From Lysobacter capsici (GTDB taxonomy: Bacteria; Pseudomonadota; Gammaproteobacteria; Xanthomonadales; Xanthomonadaceae), in the NCBI RefSeq assembly GCF_018732085.1, contig NZ_CP076103.1, forward strand, positions 5,022,001 through 5,086,000: DNA of 64,000 nt, in the 5' to 3' direction. This document shows positions 52,198-59,303 of this stretch, piece after piece; within the stretch, counting starts at the first letter, position 1, and each line of letters opens with the position of its first letter. Under the pieces are notes generated by a model. That model was not told where the DNA came from. It did not search any database and worked only from the letters and a program-made list of their open reading frames with translations. Position numbers and translations under genes: made by a program.

Positions 52198-54255
52198 ATG
52201 TCCAGATCGGAGGCAAACCGCCGGATCGGCCTGCCGATCATCGCCACCGTGGCCGCGGCGCTGTCGTGCATGTCCGCCGCCCAGGCCCAGTTCAAGGTGT
52301 CCTCGACCTTCCGCAACAACACCGAGCCGGGCTGGACCATCACCGGCACCAACAATGCCGGCATCAACGACAGCGGCATCCTGACCGGCGGCTACGGCGC
52401 CATCCCCAACAACGTCAACGACGCCAACGGCAGCGGCTGGCTGCGCCTGTCGACCAACAGCAACAACCAGCAGGGCCTGGCGTTGTACACCGGCGGCTCG
52501 TTCCCGTCCTCGCAGGGCGTGATCGTCGAGTTCGACTACGTCAACTGGGGCGGCAACGGCGCCGACGGCACCACGTTCTTCCTGTACGACGCGCTGGGCA
52601 CCATGGTCGGCGCCCAGCCGGGCGGCAGCCTGGGCTATTGCGGCGGCAACGGCGGTTACCTGGGCATCGGCCTGGACGAGTTCGGCAATTTTTCCGGTTC
52701 GCTGCCCGGCGTACTGGGCGGTTGCCCGGCCAACAGCAGCAGCCCCGGCAGTCAGGCCCAACGCGTGGTGCTGCGCGGACCGGTGACCGACAACAACCGC
52801 TGGCTCGCCAACGCCGCCGTCAGCGGCGGCATCGACACGCCCAGCGTGACCACCCGGCCGGCCGCCGAACACATGATGGTGGCGCTGCTGCCCAATACGC
52901 CGCAGCCGGGCTATACGGTGACCGTGTCGATCGGCGTCAACGGCGGCACCCCGACCACGGTGCTCAGCAACGTCAACTTCAACTACCTCGCCCCGGCCAA
53001 CCTGCGCATGGGCTATGCCGGTTCGACCGGCGGCCTCAATAACGTCCACGAAGTACGCAACATGAGCGCCTCGGTGCCGGCCGATATCGGCATCACCAAG
53101 ACCGTCTCGGCCGCGCGCGTGCGCCGCGGCCAACCGGTGACGTACACAGTCGTGGTCAGCAACCTCGACATCAACCCGGTGGTCGCCGGCAACCAGGCGC
53201 CGTCGATCCCGGGCACCGACGCGCCCGACATCACCGACACCTTTCCCAGCCAGCTCACCGGAACCGCCTGGACCTGCGTGGCCAGCGCCGGCTCCACCTG
53301 CCCGGCCCCGTCGGGCACCGGCAACATCGCCGTCACCGGCGGCTACAGCCTGCTGCCGGGCGGCACCCTGACCTACACCGTGACCGGCACGGTCGCCAAC
53401 AACGCCGCCTGCAACGCCACCGTGACCAATACCGCGAGCGCGCTGTTCTCCGACACCGACCGCTTCGGCGACATCAACGCGGCCAACAACACCGCCAGCG
53501 CGAACTTCGCGGTCGACTGCATCAACCTGGCGGTCGACAAGACCACCGCGCAGACCCAGTTCACCGCCGGCGGCACCGGCACCTACAACATCGCGGTCAG
53601 CAACAGCGGCACGATCGCCACGACCGGCGCGCTCACCGTCACCGACACATTGCCCGCCGGCCTGAGCGTGGCTGACGGCGCGGTCGCGCTGAGCGGCGCC
53701 AACGCCGCCAACTGGGCCTGCATCGCGGCCTCCAACACCCTAACCTGCACCAGCGCCAGCGCGATCGCCGCCGCGGCCAATTCGACCTTCGGTTTCAACG
53801 TCGCCGTCGCCTTCGCCGCCACCGGACCGGTGGTCAACACCGCACGCGTGGCCGGCGGCGGCGACGCCAACTGCCCGCTCGCCACGCCCTGCGCCGACCC
53901 CACGCCGACGAGCACGCCGATCGTGCGTCCGTCGGTGAGCCTTCGCATCAGCAAGACCGACGGCGTCGGCACCTTCACCCCCGGCGGCAGCGCCACCTAC
54001 ATCATCACCGCCTGCAACCAGAGCGGCCCGGACCCGGCCAACGGCGCGACCATCACCGACCCGCTGCCCGCCGGCGTGACCCTGAGCGGCCCGTGGAGCT
54101 GCGCCGGCAGCGGCGCGGTCCTGGGCACCTGCCCCGTGAGCGGCGGCGCGGTCGGCGGCAACGCAGTCTCGGTGACCGGCGTGGTGTTGCCGGTCGGCGG
54201 TTGCGTGAGCGTGAACGTGCCGGTGAGTTTCAGTTCGAATCCGGCGGATTACTGA
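52198..54255 (+). CDS. Secreted lectin-like / DUF11 repeat protein (685 aa)
   Basis: The ATG at 52198 follows GGGGAG and opens a signal peptide ending SAAQA (residue 29 or so). The N-terminal domain (about 30-300) reads FKVSSTFRNNTEPGWTITGT, LALYTGGSFPSSQGVIVEFD and FLYDALGTMVGA, a legume-lectin-like beta sandwich. Three DUF11-type repeats follow: about 300-450 (DIGITKTVSAARVRRGQPVT), 460-580 (NLAVDKTTAQTQFTAGGTGT) and 590-685 (SLRISKTDGVGTFTPGGSAT). The last repeat stops at SFSSNPADY, shorter than the others, and may be truncated. Cell-surface adhesion is plausible. Its build parallels the protein at 37206. Confidence 0.8.
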   Translation: MSRSEANRRIGLPIIATVAAALSCMSAAQAQFKVSSTFRNNTEPGWTITGTNNAGINDSGILTGGYGAIPNNVNDANGSGWLRLSTNSNNQQGLALYTGGSFPSSQGVIVEFDYVNWGGNGADGTTFFLYDALGTMVGAQPGGSLGYCGGNGGYLGIGLDEFGNFSGSLPGVLGGCPANSSSPGSQAQRVVLRGPVTDNNRWLANAAVSGGIDTPSVTTRPAAEHMMVALLPNTPQPGYTVTVSIGVNGGTPTTVLSNVNFNYLAPANLRMGYAGSTGGLNNVHEVRNMSASVPADIGITKTVSAARVRRGQPVTYTVVVSNLDINPVVAGNQAPSIPGTDAPDITDTFPSQLTGTAWTCVASAGSTCPAPSGTGNIAVTGGYSLLPGGTLTYTVTGTVANNAACNATVTNTASALFSDTDRFGDINAANNTASANFAVDCINLAVDKTTAQTQFTAGGTGTYNIAVSNSGTIATTGALTVTDTLPAGLSVADGAVALSGANAANWACIAASNTLTCTSASAIAAAANSTFGFNVAVAFAATGPVVNTARVAGGGDANCPLATPCADPTPTSTPIVRPSVSLRISKTDGVGTFTPGGSATYIITACNQSGPDPANGATITDPLPAGVTLSGPWSCAGSGAVLGTCPVSGGAVGGNAVSVTGVVLPVGGCVSVNVPVSFSSNPADY

Positions 54256-54318
54256 GCGCGGCAGCATGGCCGCGACCAACCAACGCCGCACCGCCGCGTT
54301 CGCGGCGCAGCAGCCCGG

Positions 54319-55350
54319 TTACGAACGCACGGTGACGCGCCAGCACTGCCGATCGACCTGCACCCAGTCGATCTCCACCGGCAGGAACTTCTCGATCAGG
54401 CACGCGTTGCTCGACAAGTGATCGCTGATGAAGGCCGTGGTGAACTCGCCGCCGCCGGCCAGCGCCATCGGCAACAGCAACTGATCGGACAGGTGTTCGG
54501 CGACGGCGGCCGACGACGCCAGATACGCCGACACCTGCTTGACCAGCCCGATCGCGACCTGCTCGGCGCTGAGACCGCGCTCGCCCAAGGCACTGAACAA
54601 CTCGGTGTGCTGCTCGCCCTGCACGCGCAGCATCAGCACATTGCCCGGGCTTTGCGCGAGCGCGGCGCGACGCAGGTGCTGATGCTCGGGCGCCAGGCTC
54701 AAACGCTCGGCGACGACCTGCAACTCGCGCTGGCCGATCTGGTCGTGCAAGGCCGACAACAACGCGGTCGCCTCCAATTGCGGCGCCGGGTCGCGCCGAT
54801 CGAATGCATGTATGCGCAGCTGCGCGTTCGGCGCCACGCGCAGCTGCAACGCACCGCCGCCGGCCGGGAAGAACCCATGTCGCAGCAAGGCGAATTCGGT
54901 GTCCACGCCCATGCGCCGCAACGCCGGCAGATACGCCTGCGCGATGAAGTCCGCGCACGGCGCCAGCGGGTTATGGGTGCCGCCCTCGATGATCACCTCG
55001 GACGGCCCGTCGCACGACCACAGCGCCGGCAATACCGTCTGCATCACCAAGGTCGCCGACCCGGCGGTGCCGATCGAGAAACGGTAACGCCCCGGATTGA
55101 CCGCGCCGGGAATGAAACGCAGCGTGGTCGCGCCCAATTGCGCGCCGTCGACGTGCGCGCAGCCGATCTGCGCGGCCGCGCCGACCGCGGTCAGATGCTG
55201 GCGCATCAAGCCCGGGCGCGAACGCTTGGCGCGGATGTGCTGCATCTCGAACGCGGTGCCGGTGCACAGGCTCAGACTCAATGCGGTACGCAGCAGCTGT
55301 CCGCCGCCCTCGATCCCGCTGATTTCGATCAATTCCATCTTGCGATCCAT
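54319..55350 (-). CDS. rtcA: RNA 3'-terminal phosphate cyclase
   Basis: Converts RNA 3'-phosphate ends to 2',3'-cyclic phosphates with ATP through an adenylated-His intermediate. The protein of 343 residues has the family signature SGIEGGGQLLRTALSLSLCT at the start and the catalytic His in the AVAEHLSDQLLLPMAL segment. I used the ATG at 55350 (MDRKMELIEISG); a second ATG four codons later is an alternative. It is the last gene of the rsr - Y RNAs - rtcB - rtcA unit, 124 bases after rtcB. Expected to act with RtcB in RNA repair. Confidence 0.95.
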   Translation of the reverse strand: MDRKMELIEISGIEGGGQLLRTALSLSLCTGTAFEMQHIRAKRSRPGLMRQHLTAVGAAAQIGCAHVDGAQLGATTLRFIPGAVNPGRYRFSIGTAGSATLVMQTVLPALWSCDGPSEVIIEGGTHNPLAPCADFIAQAYLPALRRMGVDTEFALLRHGFFPAGGGALQLRVAPNAQLRIHAFDRRDPAPQLEATALLSALHDQIGQRELQVVAERLSLAPEHQHLRRAALAQSPGNVLMLRVQGEQHTELFSALGERGLSAEQVAIGLVKQVSAYLASSAAVAEHLSDQLLLPMALAGGGEFTTAFISDHLSSNACLIEKFLPVEIDWVQVDRQCWRVTVRS

Positions 55351-55474
55351 GACTCGGGGCGGCCTTGCGGACGCCCGTACTCCTTTGCTTGTCTTGTTTT
55401 CTCAACGAACGGCCAAAGCCACTCGTGTGGCATCGCCGATCCACGCACGGTCGAATCTCATCCGTGCGACGGCC

Positions 55475-56716
55475 TCAGCCCTTGACGCACACCACCTGCC
55501 GCAGCGTATGCACGATCTCGACCAGATCGCTCTGCGCGGCCATGACCGCGTCGATCGACTTGTAGGCGGCCGGCGACTCGTCGACCACCTCGGCATCCTT
55601 GCGGCATTCCACGTGCGCGGTCGCCTTGGCGTGATCTTCCAGGCTGATGCGCTTCTTGGCCTCGGTGCGGCTCATCACCCGGCCCGCGCCGTGGCTGCAG
55701 CTGTGGAAACTGTCGGCATTGCCCAGCCCGCGCACGATGAAGCTCTTGGCACCCATGCTGCCCGGGATGATGCCCAGCTCGCCCTTGCGCGCGCTCACCG
55801 CGCCCTTGCGAGTCACCAGCACGTCCTTGCCGAAATGGTGCTCGCGGTTGACGTAGTTGTGGTGACAGTTCACCGCCTCGGCCTGGGCCTCGAACGGTTT
55901 GGCGATCACCTTGCGCACCGCGTCGACCACATGCTTCATCATGATCTCGCGGTTGCTGCGCGCGAACTGCTGCGCCCACTCGACTGCATGCACGTAGTCG
56001 TTGTAGTGATCGCTGCCTTCGGGCAAGTAAGCCAGATCCTGGTCGGGCAGATTGATCATCCAGCGGCGCATGTCCTGCTTGGCCAACTCGATGAAATGGC
56101 TGCCGATCGCGTTGCCGACCCCGCGCGAGCCCGAGTGCAGCATGAACCACACGCGGTTCTCCTCGTCCAGGCAAACCTCGACGAAGTGATTGCCGGTGCC
56201 GAGCGTACCCAGGTGATTCAGATGATTGCTGCGCTCGAGCTTCGGGTGCTTGGCGACGATGCGATCGAAACCTTCATGCAGACCCGACCATCGCTGCAAC
56301 GAAGCCTCGGGCGGATTCGCCCAGGCGCCCTTGTCGCGCAGTCCGCGGCCGACGGTGCGGCCGTGCGGCACCGCTTTCTCGATCGCGGCGCGCACCTCGC
56401 CCAACCGGTCCGGCAGGTCCTCTGCCGTCAACGTGGTGCGCACCGCGATCATGCCGCAGCCGATGTCGACACCGACCGCCGCCGGCACGATCGCGCCCAC
56501 GGTCGGCACCACCGAGCCCACGGTCGCGCCCTTGCCCAGATGCACGTCGGGCATCACCGCGATCCAGCGGTGGATGAAGGGCAGCTTGGCGATGTTCTGC
56601 AACTGGCGGCGCGCCTCGTCTTCCAGCGGCACGCCGCGGGTCCAGTGCTTGATCGGCACCGAGCCCGGGTCGTTGATCACGTCGTATTGAACGGTGGCGT
56701 GAGTATTGGCGTTCAT
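55475..56716 (-). CDS. rtcB: RNA-splicing ligase RtcB
   Basis: Seals RNA 2',3'-cyclic phosphate or 3'-phosphate ends to 5'-OH ends, using GTP and Mn2+. The protein of 413 residues has the metal Cys in VGVDIGCGM (Cys near residue 87), GTGNHFVEV, HSGSRGVGN, the VNCHHNYV region and SCSHGAGRVMSR with the guanylylated His. It is the E. coli-type short RtcB. The start is the ATG at 56716. Upstream, within the same transcript, lie three Y RNA-like hairpins. RtcR binds the CARF ligand and should switch the operon on via sigma-54. Confidence 0.97.
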   Translation of the reverse strand: MNANTHATVQYDVINDPGSVPIKHWTRGVPLEDEARRQLQNIAKLPFIHRWIAVMPDVHLGKGATVGSVVPTVGAIVPAAVGVDIGCGMIAVRTTLTAEDLPDRLGEVRAAIEKAVPHGRTVGRGLRDKGAWANPPEASLQRWSGLHEGFDRIVAKHPKLERSNHLNHLGTLGTGNHFVEVCLDEENRVWFMLHSGSRGVGNAIGSHFIELAKQDMRRWMINLPDQDLAYLPEGSDHYNDYVHAVEWAQQFARSNREIMMKHVVDAVRKVIAKPFEAQAEAVNCHHNYVNREHHFGKDVLVTRKGAVSARKGELGIIPGSMGAKSFIVRGLGNADSFHSCSHGAGRVMSRTEAKKRISLEDHAKATAHVECRKDAEVVDESPAAYKSIDAVMAAQSDLVEIVHTLRQVVCVKG

Positions 56717-56864
56717 GGTCTTGCTCTCTGTGTTGCGGGCCTTGCGGCCCTCGCTCCCGCCGTCGCTCCTGGACGACGGGAAGGTGAAGGATGCAGCGTC
56801 GCGGCGCATGCGGCCAGCGCTGGTCAGCGCCCGGGCATGACGACCGCTCGCGGCGGTAAAGGGC

Positions 56865-56941
56865 GCGGCACGATGCGACCAGTAGAAGCGGAACATTGAA
56901 CTTGGAAGGTTGTAGTTCCGCCCGCATTCGCATCGTGACGC
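56865..56941 (-). ncRNA. Minimal Y RNA-like hairpin without tRNA module (Y3)
   Basis: Third member of the family seen at 56951-57088 and 57257-57399. The outer stem CACGATGCGA/TCGCATCGTG is perfect over 10 bp and extends to about 14 with one mismatch. The inner stem is GCGGAAC/GTTCCGC. As in the two longer copies, the 5' side has GCGAATGC...GGAACTACA and the 3' side CTGGTCGC. The tRNA-like insert is replaced by a short loop (ACCTTCCAAGTTCAAT). It lies 149 bases before the rtcB start. That it is a discrete RNA is inferred from conservation of sequence and structure. Confidence 0.6.
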
Positions 56942-56950
56942 GTTTGAAGC

Positions 56951-57088
56951 AAAAGCCGATGCATCGCGACCAGGTTTACGCGGAACATCCTGTGCTCTAC
57001 CCGACTGAGCTACCGTCTCGCAACGGGCGGGACTCGAACCCGCGACAACAGATCAATGTAGTTCCGCAAAGCATTCGCGATACAGCGG
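56951..57088 (-). ncRNA. Y RNA-like transcript with circularly permuted tRNA module (Y2)
   Basis: The ends pair: CCGCTGTATCGCGA with TCGCGATGCATCGG. An inner stem GCGGAAC/GTTCCGC follows a conserved GCGAATGC and ACTACA segment. Inside lies a tRNA-like module in permuted order: T-arm GCGGGTTCGAGTCCCGC (57027-57043 on the plus), an acceptor-like hairpin CCGTT-GCGA-GACGG, then a D-arm GCTCAGTCGGGTAGAGC. The 3' side carries CTGGTCGC. Four Ts follow the terminal helix. This matches the organisation of bacterial YrlA RNAs, which bind Rsr and imitate tRNA. Confidence 0.85.
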
Positions 57089-57141
57089 TAAAACGGTTGC
57101 AGCGTGTCGCAGACCGATGAATAGCCTTTTCCCGTAATCTT

Positions 57142-57238
57142 CCAGATCGTCATTCCCGCGAACGCGGGAATCCAGTGTCTTTAACGCGACCTGCACGAAA
57201 GTCGCTGGATCCCCGCGTTCGCGGGAATGACGAACTGG
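57142..57238. repeat. Inverted repeat (CGTCATTCCCGCGAACGCGG type) between Y1 and Y2
   Basis: CGTCATTCCCGCGAACGCGG and GAATCCAG at 57148-57175 face their inverted copy CTGGATCC, CCGCGTTCGCGGGAATGACG at 57205-57232. CCAG/CTGG extends the pairing. This is a common dispersed repeat of proteobacterial genomes. It appears to be inserted between the two Y-like RNA units. Confidence 0.85.
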
Positions 57239-57256
57239 CAGATTCGTAAAGCCTAG

Positions 57257-57399
57257 AAAAAATCGACATATCACGACTAGAAACGACGAAACGTTTTCCT
57301 GCTCTATCCACTGAGCTACCGTCCTGCGACGGGTGGGATTCGAACCCACGACCTGGCACGTGATAGGTGTAGTTTCGTCAAGCATTCGCGATACATCGA
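57257..57399 (-). ncRNA. Y RNA-like transcript with circularly permuted tRNA module (Y1)
   Basis: The terminal helix is 14 bp (TCGATGTATCGCGA/TCGTGATATGTCGA with G-U pairs) and is followed by six Ts (plus-strand As 57257-57262). The inner stem is GACGAAAC/GTTTCGTC. The tRNA-like module has the T-arm GTGGGTTCGAATCCCAC, the acceptor-like hairpin CCGTC-GCAG-GACGG and the D-arm GCTCAGTGGATAGAGC. The T-arm and inner stem differ from Y2 with compensating changes, which supports the fold. It lies 176 bases after the rsr stop codon. Published bacterial YrlA RNAs have the same architecture. Confidence 0.87.
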
Positions 57400-57405
57400 C
57401 AAACC

Positions 57406-57446
57406 AAAAACCTGGGCCGGCCGGCGGACCCTATTGTCCGCCGGCC
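57406..57446 (-). terminator. GC-rich hairpin with delayed T-run between rsr and the first Y-like RNA
   Basis: Stem GGCCGGCGGAC/GTCCGCCGGCC with a 6-base loop, then GGCCCAGG and TTTTT on the minus strand. It may attenuate or process the transcript after rsr; the T-run is 8 bases from the stem, so full termination is doubtful. A second, smaller hairpin (GACGGACC/CGGTCCGTC) lies between it and the rsr stop. Confidence 0.45.
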
Positions 57447-57574
57447 CTTCCTGCACCGCATCGCACCTCCATGGCGCGTGCGGCCGACGGACCGTCCTGG
57501 TCCGTCCGCGCGAACGTATCCCTCGTTCGCGTTGCGGCGCCTCCCTGCGCCGCGCGGCACCGCCCTGTTGCCGC

Positions 57575-59125
57575 TTACAGCGTGATCGAATCGATCCGCT
57601 CCACCCATCGCGTCGCCGCCCCGCCCTGCGCCGCGTACACCGCCAACAGGTCGAACACCGCGTCGCTGAAGCCGCCGATATGCAACACGTCCGACGACTC
57701 GACCGTCTGGCTGGTCGCGGTCGGCTGCAAGTCGATGCAGACCATCCGCGCATCCGGGCAACGCGCCTTGATCTGCGCCCACTCGCGCATCGTCGCGGTC
57801 GCGCCGCCGTTGCGGGTGTCGCGCCAGCTTTCGTTGTCGGACACCAGCACCAACAGATCGACCCGGGACTTGTCGCGATTCAACTGCGCCAACGGCGCGC
57901 TGACCGCGGTGCCGCCGCCACACAAGCCCGCCAACTGCGTCGCCTGGGTCATCACGCTGTCGCGCGGGTTCAAGCGCAGCTTGCGCACTTCGGTGTCGAA
58001 CGGCATCACCCGCGCGCCCTTGTGGTTGCGCTGGATGCAGGCCGCGACCAGCGCCGCCACGTCGACGCAACGCATCTTGGTGGTCGCCCCCTTGCGGTAA
58101 CCGGTGACCGGCGAAGCCATCGAACCCGACACGTCCACCGCGACCACGACATCGCCTTCCAGCGCCGGCACCTGGCGGGTCGCGATCTCCATCGCGTCCT
58201 GCAAGGCCTCCACGATTTCCACCGGCAAGCCGGCGGCGGCGTGGTACGCGCTCAACAACTGGTACGGAAACACGCGGGCGTTGCGGATTTCATCGCGATC
58301 GCGCATGCGCTCGGCGATCTCCTTGACCACCTTCGAGCCATTGAACACGCCATGATGCTGGAACGTGTTGAGGTTCATCCGCAACGTCTGCCACGACACC
58401 GTCCGCGCCAGGTAGATCCATTGCGCATCGGTCAACGGCAACGAGCTGAAGTACTGCATCGGCAGCTTCGGCATCGACGCGGACTGCGAGCGCTTGAACG
58501 CCTCATACGCCCGCACCTTGGCCGGCAGCGCCGCCTCGTCGACCGGCTTGCCGAGCAACCACGCATACAACGCGGCGCGCTCGGCATCGGCCGGCTTGGG
58601 GTGGACCATCTTGATCACGTCGGCGAGCGAGGGCTGATTGCCGATCGCCGCGCTCAACAGCTGGTCCACCGACGCGCGGTCGAGCCACTGCCGCACCAGG
58701 CGCTTGGGACGCGAGCCCAGCGACTTGCGACCCACCTGCCCGCTGCGCACGATCTGGACGAAGTTGCGCAGCATGCGGCCGTTGTCGATCACCCGGCCGA
58801 ACGCGCGCTCGAACGCTTCGCCGTCGCGACTGGTCAGGCTGGCCAACAACAGCGCCGGCATGTCCTTCATATGGCCGCGCTGGCGGGTGTAGATCGCGGT
58901 CTTGGCGACGAACGCCGGCTCGACCTGCGCGCACAACCTCAACACGTGATCGAGCTGCTGCTCGGCGCTGGCGTAGAAGGTGTTGTTCAAGCAGCCGGTG
59001 GCGGCGTACAGCGCCAGCGCCGACTCCGGGCGGCGCGCATAGGCCAGGCCGCCGGCCTCGTTGCACGAGGTGGCCGCCGGCAGCGCCGGGCCGCGGGTCG
59101 AGGCGAAGAGGTTGAGGTTGGCCAT
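57575..59125 (-). CDS. rsr: Ro60-type TROVE/vWA RNA-binding protein (Rsr)
   Basis: Bacterial orthologue of Ro60, a ring-shaped protein that binds Y RNAs outside and the ends of misfolded RNAs in its cavity. The TROVE domain (about 15-330) has MLRNFVQIVRSGQVGRKSLG and MNLNTFQHHGVFNG, the latter typical of the Y RNA-binding surface. The vWA domain (about 335-510) carries the MIDAS motif DVSGSMASP (D-x-S-x-S) and VSDNESWRD. The length of 516 residues is typical. It is the first gene after a sigma-54 promoter and precedes three Y-like RNAs, rtcB and rtcA. Confidence 0.95.
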   Translation of the reverse strand: MANLNLFASTRGPALPAATSCNEAGGLAYARRPESALALYAATGCLNNTFYASAEQQLDHVLRLCAQVEPAFVAKTAIYTRQRGHMKDMPALLLASLTSRDGEAFERAFGRVIDNGRMLRNFVQIVRSGQVGRKSLGSRPKRLVRQWLDRASVDQLLSAAIGNQPSLADVIKMVHPKPADAERAALYAWLLGKPVDEAALPAKVRAYEAFKRSQSASMPKLPMQYFSSLPLTDAQWIYLARTVSWQTLRMNLNTFQHHGVFNGSKVVKEIAERMRDRDEIRNARVFPYQLLSAYHAAAGLPVEIVEALQDAMEIATRQVPALEGDVVVAVDVSGSMASPVTGYRKGATTKMRCVDVAALVAACIQRNHKGARVMPFDTEVRKLRLNPRDSVMTQATQLAGLCGGGTAVSAPLAQLNRDKSRVDLLVLVSDNESWRDTRNGGATATMREWAQIKARCPDARMVCIDLQPTATSQTVESSDVLHIGGFSDAVFDLLAVYAAQGGAATRWVERIDSITL

Positions 59126-59160
59126 CGGGGCATTCCGGGTTGGGACTTGCCTGTACTAGA

Positions 59161-59175
59161 GCAAGCGCCGTGCCA
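59161..59175 (-). promoter_or_regulatory. Sigma-54 promoter of the rsr-rtcBA operon
   Basis: On the minus strand the sequence TGGCACGGCGCTTGC matches the TGGCAC-N5-TTGC consensus exactly. Expected start of transcription is about 12 bases downstream, 25 bases before the rsr ATG. The AT-rich stretch 59206-59300 between it and rtcR is the likely RtcR binding region. Confidence 0.93.
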
Positions 59176-59303
59176 AGTTCCCGGGACAGCCATTAACCAT
59201 CTGAATTAATAGGAATTTATAGTTTTAACAGGCCACCAACCCCGAAACCCGGTAAAGATTTATCTATACTTTCAGATATAAATTTATCCATGAAGATATC
59301 TCC

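Noticed and set aside
56995..57349. Two apparent tRNA genes on the minus strand
   Set aside because: T-arm and D-arm are in permuted order, there is no anticodon arm in the right place, and the acceptor stem is a closed hairpin; they fit Y RNA-like modules.
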